Below, in pieces: positions 33,199 to 41,081 of a stretch of 64,000 bases of DNA (its first letter is position 1; the number at the start of each line of letters is the position of its first letter). Position numbers and translations under genes: made by a program. The stretch comes from an uncultured beta proteobacterium (GTDB taxonomy: Bacteria > Pseudomonadota > Gammaproteobacteria > Burkholderiales > Burkholderiaceae_C): NCBI GenBank assembly GCA_903938815.1, contig CAJAES010000122.1:1-64000 (forward strand), read 5' to 3'. The notes under the pieces are model-generated. The model was given only the letters and a program-made list of their open reading frames with translations, was not told the DNA's origin and did no database searches.

Positions 33199-33627
33199 TC
33201 AGCGTCCCGGGTCGCGCGCCCGGTGGTACGCGGCGGTGACCTCGCGCAGCAGTTCGCGCAACTGCTCGGGGCTCAGGCCGGCGCGCCCGGGCTCTACCTG
33301 CAGTTCCAGCCCGTCGGCCAGCGTGATGCGGCTCCAGACTTCCACGGTGCCCGGCCGCGCGGGGCGCGGCGGGGCGTCCTCGGGCGCGCCGGCCTGCAGT
33401 TCGCGCACGCGGTCCAGGCTCAGGCCGGCGTCGGTCCAGCGCCGGATCAGCAGCAGTTGCTCCAGGTGCCTCTGCACGTACCAGGCACCGCGCTTGGTGC
33501 CGAGGGGGCGGTCGACCAGGGCCTCGGCGATGTAGTAGCGCACGGTGCGCGTGCTCAGGCCCGCCAGGGAGGCAATCTCGTGGATGGTGTAGCGCCGGCT
33601 CTCTTCCGGTGTGGGGTCGGGGGTCAT
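33199..33627 (-). CDS. MerR-family transcriptional regulator
   Basis: A 142-residue regulator with an N-terminal MerR winged helix: YTIHEIASLAGLSTRTVRYY is the helix-turn-helix, followed by the wing (YVQRHLEQLLLIRRWTDAGL) and the helix LDRVRELQAG. The C-terminal part is short, with no CxxC metal site, so a metal sensor is unlikely. ATG 33627 was chosen at the natural N-terminus (the frame remains open for 2 kb further, but only as antisense of the RIO kinase and monooxygenase genes). It precedes the VIT/vWA gene in the same direction. Confidence 0.85.
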   Translation of the reverse strand: MTPDPTPEESRRYTIHEIASLAGLSTRTVRYYIAEALVDRPLGTKRGAWYVQRHLEQLLLIRRWTDAGLSLDRVRELQAGAPEDAPPRPARPGTVEVWSRITLADGLELQVEPGRAGLSPEQLRELLREVTAAYHRARDPGR

Positions 33628-33735
33628 GCGGATCCGGTGGCAGTGCGAGGGTGCAGTGCACGCTGAGTGGCGGAGTTTCCACCCAAACGGCGCCGGCGGC
33701 GTTGACCTCGACGTGCCTCGGCGCAGAATCGGGGC

Positions 33736-34584
33736 ATGAAACCCCCACCGCGCCTGCAATCCCTGGTCGAAGAAGGCCTGATCGATGCGGTGATCCGCCA
33801 GCTGATGAGCGGCAAGGAGGCCACCGTGTACGTGGTGCGCTGCGGCGACGACATGCGCTGCGCCAAGGTCTACAAGGAAGCCACCAACCGCAGCTTCCGC
33901 CAGGCCGTGGACTACACCGAGAACCGCAAGGTCAAGAACACGCGCCAGGCGCGCGCCATGGCCAAGGGCACGCGCTACGGCCGGCAGGCCCAGGAAGCCG
34001 CCTGGCAGAGCGCAGAGGTGGACGCGCTCTACCGCCTGGCCGCCGCCGGCGTGCGGGTTCCGAGGCCGCACCAGTTCCACGACGGCGTGCTGCTGATGGA
34101 ACTCGTCACCGACGCCGAAGGCAATGCCGCGCCGCGCCTGAACGACTGCGACTTCACACCCGAGGAAGCCCGCGCGCACCACGCCAGCCTTCTGACGGAA
34201 GTGGTGCGCATGCTCTGCGCCGGGGTCGTGCACGGCGACCTGTCGGAGTTCAACATCCTGCTGTCGGCCGACGGCCCCGTCATCATCGACCTCCCGCAGG
34301 CGGTGGACGCGGCCGGCAACAACCACGCCAGCCGCATGCTGCTGCGCGATGTCGACAACCTGCGCGATTTCTTCGGCCGTTCGGCGCCGGAACTGCTGGA
34401 CACCGACTACGCCCGCGAGATCTGGAGCCTGTACGCCGGCGGCCTGCTGCGCACCGACACCCCGCTCACGGGCCGCTACGAGCGGCCGACCGGCAAGGTG
34501 GACCTGGGCGGCGTGATGCGCGAGATCGACGACGCCCGCGCCGAGGAGGCCGAGCGCCGCCTGCGCCAGACCACCCCGTTCTGA
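33736..34584 (+). CDS. RIO1-like serine protein kinase (PA4780 type)
   Basis: A 282-residue atypical protein kinase. Motifs: a nucleotide-binding region (ISGKE-like MSGKEATVYVV), catalytic loop HGDLSEFNILL and metal-binding IIDLPQAVD in place of DFG. The YTENRKVKNTRQARAMAKGT insertion and FFGRS segment are typical of the bacterial RIO group. Targets are unknown. It is divergent from the MerR regulator across 108 bases. Confidence 0.9.
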   Translation: MKPPPRLQSLVEEGLIDAVIRQLMSGKEATVYVVRCGDDMRCAKVYKEATNRSFRQAVDYTENRKVKNTRQARAMAKGTRYGRQAQEAAWQSAEVDALYRLAAAGVRVPRPHQFHDGVLLMELVTDAEGNAAPRLNDCDFTPEEARAHHASLLTEVVRMLCAGVVHGDLSEFNILLSADGPVIIDLPQAVDAAGNNHASRMLLRDVDNLRDFFGRSAPELLDTDYAREIWSLYAGGLLRTDTPLTGRYERPTGKVDLGGVMREIDDARAEEAERRLRQTTPF

Positions 34585-34632
34585 GGGGGCGCCGTGGCGG
34601 GTGCCGTGACTCGCGCGCCCGACAATATCGCC

Positions 34633-35943
34633 ATGACCGTTCCCACAGAAAAACAGATCGCCATCATCGGCGCCGGCCCGTCGGGCCTGGCGGGCGCCCG
34701 CTGCCTGGACAGGCTGGGCATTCCCTTCCAGGGCTTCGAAGGCCACACCGACGTCGGCGGCCTGTGGAACATCGAGAACCCGCGCTCGACCGTCTACGAC
34801 TCCGCGCACCTGATCTCCAGCAAGCGGATGACGGAGTTCACCGAATTCCCGATGCCCGAGCACGTGGCCGACTACCCCGGGCACGCCGCGCTGCTGCAGT
34901 ACTTCCGGGACTTCGCCGAGCACTTCGACCTGAAGCGGCACTTTCGTTTCGGCACCCTGGTGCGCCGCATCGAGCCCCTGAGCGAACGGCCCGACACCCT
35001 CTGGCGCGTCACCTTCGACGCCGGGTCGGGCCCCGAGACGGCCGACTTCAAGGGCGTCATCGTGGCCAACGGCACGCTGTCCGAGCCCAACATGCCGCGC
35101 TTTGCCGGCCGCTTCGACGGCGAACTGCTGCACACCAGCGACTACAAGCACGCCGATCAACTCCGGGGCAAGCGGGTGCTGATCGTCGGCGCCGGCAACT
35201 CGGGGTGCGACATCGCCGTGGACGCCGTGCACCATGCCAAGTACGTCGACATCTCCGTGCGCCGCGGCTACTACTTCGTGCCCAAGTACGTGTTCGGCCG
35301 CCCGGCCGACACGGTGGGCGGCCGCATCCGGCTGCCGCCCTGGCTGAAGCAGCGCCTGGATGCGCGCATCCTGCGCTGGTTCACCGGCGACCCGGTGCGT
35401 TTCGGGTTCCCGAAGCCGGCCTACCGCATGTACGAGTCGCACCCGGTCGTGAACTCGCTGATCCTGCACCACCTGGGCCACGGCGACCTGCACGTGCGGC
35501 CCGACATCGAGCGCTTCGAAGGCCGCACGGTGCACTTCAAGGACGGCAGCCAGCGCGAGTACGACATGGTCATGGCCGCCACCGGCTACAAGCTGCACTA
35601 CCCGTTCCTGAAGGCGGACTGGCTCAACTGGCAGGGCCCGGCGCCGCGCATCTACCTGAACATCTTCGCCCCGCACTACCGTCGCCTGGCGGTGCTGGGC
35701 ATGGTGGAAGCCGCGGGCCTGGGCTGGCAGGGCCGCTACGAGCAGGCCGAGCTGGTGGCGCGCTACTTCAAGGCGCTGGATTCGGCACAGGACAAGGCCA
35801 AGGCCTTCGAGACCCGCATCCGTGGCCCGCTGCCCGACCTCTCCGGCGGCTACCGCTACCTGAAGCTCGACCGCATGGCCTACTACGTGCACCGGGAAAC
35901 CTATCGACAGGCCGTGCGCGAGGCCACGGCCAGCCTGGCCTGA
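34633..35943 (+). CDS. Flavin-containing monooxygenase (FMO-like)
   Basis: A 436-residue class B flavoprotein monooxygenase. The FAD dinucleotide motif IIGAGPSGLAGA is at the N-terminus, the NADPH motif IVGAGNSGCDIA is in the middle, and FAGRFDGELLHTSDYKH carries the FMO-type FxGxxxHxxxY fingerprint. ATAATGYK near the C-terminus (VMAATGYKLHY) is the usual linker. It likely oxygenates a soft nucleophile (N or S) or a ketone with NADPH and O2. ATG 34633 starts directly at the FAD domain. Confidence 0.88.
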   Translation: MTVPTEKQIAIIGAGPSGLAGARCLDRLGIPFQGFEGHTDVGGLWNIENPRSTVYDSAHLISSKRMTEFTEFPMPEHVADYPGHAALLQYFRDFAEHFDLKRHFRFGTLVRRIEPLSERPDTLWRVTFDAGSGPETADFKGVIVANGTLSEPNMPRFAGRFDGELLHTSDYKHADQLRGKRVLIVGAGNSGCDIAVDAVHHAKYVDISVRRGYYFVPKYVFGRPADTVGGRIRLPPWLKQRLDARILRWFTGDPVRFGFPKPAYRMYESHPVVNSLILHHLGHGDLHVRPDIERFEGRTVHFKDGSQREYDMVMAATGYKLHYPFLKADWLNWQGPAPRIYLNIFAPHYRRLAVLGMVEAAGLGWQGRYEQAELVARYFKALDSAQDKAKAFETRIRGPLPDLSGGYRYLKLDRMAYYVHRETYRQAVREATASLA

Positions 35944-35973
35944 CCCTGCCGTGACCCTGCCGTGACCCTGCTG
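35941..35973 (+). repeat. Three tandem copies of an 11-bp unit
   Basis: TGACCCTGCCG is repeated three times (third copy has T for C at position 10), beginning with the stop codon of the monooxygenase gene and ending at the GTG used by the next gene. Because 11 is not a multiple of three, each copy changes frame. Confidence 0.8.
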
Positions 35974-36971
35974 TGACGATCCACGCTCCCGTTGCCGCCC
36001 CCGCGGCGCGCCGCCTGCTGGTCACGGGGGCAGACGGCTTCCTGGGCTGCAGCCTGGTCGCGGCGCTGGCGTCGGCCGGGCTCGAGAAGCTGGTGGCCGC
36101 CGACGTGCGCGAAGTGCCTGCCAACCGCCGCCTGCCCGGCGTCGAATATCGCCTGCTCGACGTTCGCGACCCCGCACTGGCCGATGCCTTCGCGGGCATC
36201 GACACGGTCGTGCACCTGGCGTCCATCGTCACGCCGGGTCGTGATTCATCCCGCGCGCTCGAGTACGCGGTCGACGTCGAGGGCAGCCGCAACGTGCTGC
36301 AGGCCTGCCTTCGGCACGGTGTGCGGCATCTGGTGGTCTCGTCCAGCGGCGCCGCCTACGGCTATCACGCGGACAACCCCGCCTGGATCACCGAGGACTG
36401 CCCGCTGCGCGGCAACGAGGCCTTCGCCTACGCCCACCACAAGCGGCTGGTCGAGGAGATGCTGGCCGAAGCCCGCGTTCGCCACCCGGCCCTGCGGCAG
36501 ACGGTGCTGCGCATCGGCACCATCCTCGGCGAGCGCGTGGACAACCAGATCACCGCGCTCTTCGAGAAGCCGCGCCTGCTGGCCGTGCGCGGCCACGCCA
36601 GCCCCTTCGTCTTCGTCTGGGACGAGGACGTCGTGGGCGCCATCCGCCACACCATCGGGGGCCGGGGGCTGCCCGGCTGCTGGAACCTCGCCGGCGACGG
36701 CGCGCTCACCGTGGCGCAGATCGCCGCCCGGCTGAACAAGCCGGTGCTGGCCCTGCCCGCCGCGCTGCTGAAGGCGGGGTTGGCCGCGGGTCACGCGCTG
36801 GGGCTCACCCGCTACGGACCGGCACAGCTCGACTTTCTCCGGTACCGGCCCGTGCTGGACAACACCGCGCTGAAATCGCGCTTCGGCTATGTGCCGGTCA
36901 GAACCAGCGCGCAGGCCTTCGAGGGGCTGGTCGCCTCCCGCGCGGCTCGGGGTAACCCCCTAGAACGATGA
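35973..36971 (+). CDS. NAD-dependent epimerase/dehydratase (extended SDR)
   Basis: A 332-residue extended short-chain dehydrogenase. The nucleotide motif VTGADGFLG is at residues 17-25, the acidic segment LLDVRDP and the catalytic stretch SSSGAAYGYHA followed by YAHHK (Tyr-x3-Lys) are present. The substrate is probably a nucleotide sugar or a similar alcohol; it cannot be set from sequence. The GTG start at 35973 is the first codon that keeps the frame; it lies within the 11-bp repeat. Confidence 0.8.
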   Translation: MTIHAPVAAPAARRLLVTGADGFLGCSLVAALASAGLEKLVAADVREVPANRRLPGVEYRLLDVRDPALADAFAGIDTVVHLASIVTPGRDSSRALEYAVDVEGSRNVLQACLRHGVRHLVVSSSGAAYGYHADNPAWITEDCPLRGNEAFAYAHHKRLVEEMLAEARVRHPALRQTVLRIGTILGERVDNQITALFEKPRLLAVRGHASPFVFVWDEDVVGAIRHTIGGRGLPGCWNLAGDGALTVAQIAARLNKPVLALPAALLKAGLAAGHALGLTRYGPAQLDFLRYRPVLDNTALKSRFGYVPVRTSAQAFEGLVASRAARGNPLER

Positions 36972-37056
36972 GCCACCGGGTTGATCTCCCACAAGGACTC
37001 AGCCCAGCCGAGTGGTGATAATGGGATTACTTTCCCAAATTTTAGGTTCTGCCGTG

Positions 37057-38631
37057 ATGAAGCCCCTTGCACTCCTGCTCTCGCTGGCCGCTGGCGCCGC
37101 GTGTGCCCAGGTCCAGACGGCCTGGGTGAACCAGCCCGGCGGCGTCTCGGTGGCGCGTGACGCGGCCGACAACGTCTACACCGCGAGCTGGGACTACAAC
37201 CCTGCCGGCGACATCTACCTGGCCAAGCGCAACGCGGCCGGCGCGCTGCTCTGGGAGGTCCGGTACGACAACCTCGACACCACGCGCCATGAAGTGGCAA
37301 CCTGGGTGGGCACCGACAGCGCGGGCAACGCCTGGGTGTCGGGCACCATCCGCTCGGGCTACTCGAACCCCGTGAACGCCAACAGCCTGCTGATGAAGTT
37401 CTCGCCGAGCGGCCAGCTGCTGTGGCGCCGTGTCTACGACGCGAGCTTCGACGGTTCGTCGACGCGCCGCTTTGTCTTCGACGCGCAGGACCGCGCCTAC
37501 GTGCTGGGCATCGGCACCGGCCCCAACGGGCAGGTGAGCACCGTGCGCCAGTTCCTGCCGGATGGCAGCACGGGCTGGGTCTGGTACGACAGCCTGGGCA
37601 TCGGCTCGCCGGTGCTGATCAAGCGCACGCCCGACCAGCAGTTCCTGGTCACGGCGCGCAGCGTCACGGGCATCAACAACGGCTACGCGAAGATCGACGC
37701 CAGCGGCCAGACCGTGTGGACGCTGACTGCCGTCAACAGCCCGACCGCCGGCGACGCCGTCGGCGACGCGGCGGGCAACACCTACACGGTCGACGGCACC
37801 GGCACCGGCACCGTGCTGCGCCGCTTCTCGCCCACCGGCGAGGGCGTCTGGATGCGCACGCACCCGATGCAGGCATTCCGCGTGGAAACCGGGCCCGACC
37901 AGGCCCCGGTGATGAGCGGCTTCCCGACGGCGGGCGCCGGCCTGCTGGGCGCGGCCTTCGCGAAGTTCTCGCCGGACGGCACGCTGCTGTGGACCAACCT
38001 CGACGCCGACGGCCCCACCATCAACCTGCTCAGCCCGGCGCAGATGCTGGTGGACAGCGCCGGCAGCGCCTATGTGGCCGGCACCACGCTCTTCGAGATG
38101 GGCGTCACCAAGGTCCTGATCGACGGCACCTCGGCAGGCACCGGCCTCGCGGCCGGCGGCACCAGCTTTGCCATGACGCTGGGCAGCCAGAACCAGGTCT
38201 ACCTGACCGGCGGCCAGACGGCGCGGCTGAACTTCGGTGCGTCGCCGCCGCCTCCTCCTCCGACAGTCGATGTCGCGCTGACCCTCACCGACGCACCCGA
38301 CCCCGTGAAGGTGGGCGCGACGCTGGTGTACACGCTGACGGTGCGCAGCCTGGGCACCGCTGCGGCGCCGGGCGTGGCCACCACGCAGGTTCTTCCGAAG
38401 AGCGTCACGTGGCTCGGCGCCACGCCGTCGCAGGGCAGTTGCACCGGCGGCACCACCGTGCGGTGCACCCTGGGCACGCTCAACGCAGGCGCAACGGCCA
38501 CCGTGTCGGTGATGGTCAAGCCCAAGGCGCGCGGCACGCTGACCGGCAGTGCCAGCGTCGCCACCACGGCGGCCGACACCAATCCGGCGAACAACAACGC
38601 GACCACCACCACCACGGTCAGCCGCCGCTGA
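37057..38631 (+). CDS. Secreted beta-propeller protein with C-terminal DUF11 domain
   Basis: A 524-residue exported protein. A signal peptide (PLALLLSLAAGAACA) is followed by repeats of PQQ/SBBP-like propeller blades (NNVYTASWDYNPAG-like, DSAGNAWVSG, DAQDRAYVLGIG, DAAGNTYTVDG, DSAGSAYVAGT) and then by a proline linker (SPPPPPPTV) and one DUF11 Ig-like domain (VDVALTLTDAPDPVKVGATL to the end), with two cysteines. It is likely a cell-surface or extracellular protein. The open frame could start at 37012, but ATG 37057 begins the signal sequence. Confidence 0.8.
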   Translation: MKPLALLLSLAAGAACAQVQTAWVNQPGGVSVARDAADNVYTASWDYNPAGDIYLAKRNAAGALLWEVRYDNLDTTRHEVATWVGTDSAGNAWVSGTIRSGYSNPVNANSLLMKFSPSGQLLWRRVYDASFDGSSTRRFVFDAQDRAYVLGIGTGPNGQVSTVRQFLPDGSTGWVWYDSLGIGSPVLIKRTPDQQFLVTARSVTGINNGYAKIDASGQTVWTLTAVNSPTAGDAVGDAAGNTYTVDGTGTGTVLRRFSPTGEGVWMRTHPMQAFRVETGPDQAPVMSGFPTAGAGLLGAAFAKFSPDGTLLWTNLDADGPTINLLSPAQMLVDSAGSAYVAGTTLFEMGVTKVLIDGTSAGTGLAAGGTSFAMTLGSQNQVYLTGGQTARLNFGASPPPPPPTVDVALTLTDAPDPVKVGATLVYTLTVRSLGTAAAPGVATTQVLPKSVTWLGATPSQGSCTGGTTVRCTLGTLNAGATATVSVMVKPKARGTLTGSASVATTAADTNPANNNATTTTTVSRR

Positions 38632-38642
38632 GATCGCCGCGC

Positions 38643-39125
38643 TCAGCAGCCCGGCGGCAGGAGCCGGGTGCGGGCCTGCGGCTCCAGCCCCGCGCAGAGC
38701 TTTCGCAGCAGGCCCTGAAGCTGCTCGCGCTCGTCGCCGGCCAGCGGCGCCATGAGCCGCTCGGTCACGTTCGCCGCGAGTTCGCGCGCCCGCCCGAGCG
38801 TTGCCACGCCGTCCTCGGTCAGCGTCAGCTGCAGCCGTCGGCCGTCGGCCGTCGAGGGCTGGCGCGCCACCAGCCCGCGCGTCTGCAGGCCGCGCACGAT
38901 GCGCAGCGTGGTCACGCGGTCGAAGCCGAGCGCGCGCGCCACCGTGGCCTGGTCGCAGCCGCCCGCATGGGCGACGATCGTCAGCACGCCGTACTGCGGC
39001 GGTGTCAGGCCGAGCTCGCGGCAGCCCTCCTCGAACAGGCCCACCGAGAGCTGATGCGCGCGCCTGAGCAGGAAGCCCGGGCGCAGGTAGAGGCCTTGCA
39101 GCAGATCGGCGGGCGAGTCGGACAT
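38643..39125 (-). CDS. MarR-family transcriptional regulator
   Basis: A 160-residue regulator with the MarR winged helix: LTPPQYGVLTIV, DQATVARALGFDRVTTLRIV and the wing DGRRLQLTLTEDG. Such proteins usually repress a divergent or adjacent operon and are released by an aromatic ligand. It is the last gene of the minus-strand catabolic operon, one base after the Bug gene stop, which makes the nested palindrome at 44129-44171 its probable target. Confidence 0.92.
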   Translation of the reverse strand: MSDSPADLLQGLYLRPGFLLRRAHQLSVGLFEEGCRELGLTPPQYGVLTIVAHAGGCDQATVARALGFDRVTTLRIVRGLQTRGLVARQPSTADGRRLQLTLTEDGVATLGRARELAANVTERLMAPLAGDEREQLQGLLRKLCAGLEPQARTRLLPPGC

Positions 39126-39126
39126 G

Positions 39127-40104
39127 TCACTCCGGCAGGATGTTGTTGGCCTTGGCCACGCCCATCCACAGCGGGATCTCGGCGGCGATGACGCGGGCGA
39201 ACTCCTCGGGCGTGCTGCCCTCGGGCTCGATCCCCAATTGCAGCATGCGCTCGCGCACGTCCGGCAGCTTGACGATGCGCGCCACTTCGGTCTGCAGCTT
39301 CTGGATGATGGCGGGCGGCGTGCCGGCGGGCGCCAGCAGGCCGCTCCACAGCGTGACCTGCAGGTCCACGCCCTGCTCGGCCATGGTGGGGATGTCCGGC
39401 AGCAGCGGCATGCGTTTGCCGGACGTCACCGCCAGCCCGCGCAGCAGGCCGCCCTTGATGGCGCCGGCCGCGGGCCCGGAATCGACCAGGGTCATGAGCA
39501 CCTCGCCCGAGGCCACCGCCTGCACGGCCGGCGCGCTGCCCTTGTACGGAATGTGCTCGGCGCTGATGCCGGCCTTTTGCTTGAGCAGTTCGGTCACGAG
39601 GCGGAACGACGCGGCGCTGGAGCCGTAGTTCGACTTCGCCGGGTTGGCCTTGCTGTACGTGGCGAGTTCCTTCACGCTGCGGTGCGGGCCGCTGGCCTGC
39701 ACCACCAGGATCAGCGGGAACGAGCCGACCATCGACACCGGCGCCAGGTCCCGCATCGAGTCGTAGGGCAGCTTGGCGTACAGGGACGGGTTGAACACGA
39801 TGGGGCCGCTCGCACCCATGGTCAGGGTGTAGCCGTCCGGGGCCGCCTTGGCCACGGCATCGGTGCCGATGATGGCGCCCGTGCTGGGCCGGTTCTCCAC
39901 GATCACCTGCTGCCCGAAGGCCTCGCCCATCTTCTGGCCCACCAGGCGGGCCAGGATGTCGTTCGCGCCGCCGGGCGTGTAGCCCACGATGATGCGGATG
40001 GGCTTGCTGGGGAAGCCGGCGGCCGGGTTCTGCGCAAACGCCGCGGACGCGGCGCAGCCGAGAACGGCAGCGCCCAGGCCCTTCAGGAAGGTGTGTCGTT
40101 TCAT
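39127..40104 (-). CDS. Bug/TctC-family periplasmic substrate-binding protein
   Basis: A 325-residue protein with a signal peptide (LKGLGAAVLGCAASAAFAQN) and the family motifs FPSKPIRIIVGYTPGGANDI, TDAVAKAAPDGYTLTM and HIPYKGSAPAV. Likely binds the aromatic or related acid used by the flanking enzymes. Start ATG 40104 overlaps the stop of the upstream dehydrogenase (ATGA). In the operon order it lies between that enzyme and MarR. Confidence 0.92.
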   Translation of the reverse strand: MKRHTFLKGLGAAVLGCAASAAFAQNPAAGFPSKPIRIIVGYTPGGANDILARLVGQKMGEAFGQQVIVENRPSTGAIIGTDAVAKAAPDGYTLTMGASGPIVFNPSLYAKLPYDSMRDLAPVSMVGSFPLILVVQASGPHRSVKELATYSKANPAKSNYGSSAASFRLVTELLKQKAGISAEHIPYKGSAPAVQAVASGEVLMTLVDSGPAAGAIKGGLLRGLAVTSGKRMPLLPDIPTMAEQGVDLQVTLWSGLLAPAGTPPAIIQKLQTEVARIVKLPDVRERMLQLGIEPEGSTPEEFARVIAAEIPLWMGVAKANNILPE

Positions 40105-41081
40105 GGTGTCGTGGTCTCCGTCTTGGTTGGAATGGAATGGCGCAGACGCGCCGCGAACTCGAGCCCCTTGCAGAGGCGCAACACCGTGCGGCAGGCCGGC
40201 ACCGGCACGCCCAGGCGGTCTGCCTCGCGCACGATGTAGCCGGTGAGCTCCTCGATCTCGGTGTCGGCCCCGCGCGCGATGTCCAGCGCCATCGAGCCGG
40301 CATGCGCCGAGACCGGCAGCAGGCCCTGGCGCACCTGCTGCACGTATTCCATGGGGTCGAACGCGAAGCGGCCGCCCAGGGCCAGCACCACGGCGCGGCA
40401 CTCCGCCGCCATGTCGTCAACCAGGGCGCGCACCTCGGGCACCTCGTAGCGGGCGGCGTTGACGCCCAGCAGCAGCGCGCCCAGCGGGTTCATCACCGCG
40501 TTGAAGACGAACTTGGACCACACCGCGTCCATCGGGTCGGCGATGGCCTCGCAGGGCAGGCCGGCAGCCTGCAGCAGCGCGGCGAAGGGCCGGACATCGT
40601 CCAGCGTGCCGCGCACCGGCCCCAGCCAGGTGCAGCGGCCGCGGATCAGGTGCGCCGCCCGCCCGGGGCCCAGGTAGCGTGCGGCGTCCATCGAGACACC
40701 CCGCGCCACCGGCAGGCCCGGCACGGTCAGCAGGGCCTCGGCATTGCCCATGCCGTTCTGCAGCGTCACCAGCAGCGGCCTCGCGCCCGGTTCGGCCAGC
40801 ACCGGCGCCAGGGTGCGCAGGGCGGCGGCCGTGGCGCCGGACTTCACGAGAAAGACGATGGCGTCGAAGCGGCAACCGGCCAGCGCCTCGACACGGTCGG
40901 TGGCACCAACGCGCGCCTGCAGCGCGCTGACGCCCTCCACCCGCAGACCACCGGCCTGGATGGCCGCGACCTGAGCGGCGTCGATGTCGAAGGCGCTGAC
41001 CTGCGCCACGGCGGCCAGGTGCGCGGCCAGCAGCGTGCCAATGGCGCCGCAGCCGACGACGAGGACGTGCGGCCGGCTCAC
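40101..41081 (-). CDS. 2-dehydropantoate 2-reductase-like (PanE/ApbA family) oxidoreductase
   Basis: A 326-residue NADPH-dependent reductase of the ketopantoate reductase fold. VVGCGAIGTLLAAHL is the Rossmann motif, VFLVKSGATAAAL follows, VTLQNGMGN is the characteristic QNG motif, and KFVFNAVMNPLGALLL carries the catalytic Lys. In this catabolic operon it more likely reduces an alternative 2-oxo acid than makes pantoate. Starts with GTG 41081, overlapping the TPP-enzyme stop. Confidence 0.8.
   Translation of the reverse strand: MSRPHVLVVGCGAIGTLLAAHLAAVAQVSAFDIDAAQVAAIQAGGLRVEGVSALQARVGATDRVEALAGCRFDAIVFLVKSGATAAALRTLAPVLAEPGARPLLVTLQNGMGNAEALLTVPGLPVARGVSMDAARYLGPGRAAHLIRGRCTWLGPVRGTLDDVRPFAALLQAAGLPCEAIADPMDAVWSKFVFNAVMNPLGALLLGVNAARYEVPEVRALVDDMAAECRAVVLALGGRFAFDPMEYVQQVRQGLLPVSAHAGSMALDIARGADTEIEELTGYIVREADRLGVPVPACRTVLRLCKGLEFAARLRHSIPTKTETTTP

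Noticed and set aside
33199..35892. MerR reading frame staying open for 2.2 kb beyond its N-terminus
   Set aside because: The extension is antisense to the RIO kinase and monooxygenase genes, which have complete motif sets; the MerR gene starts at 33627.
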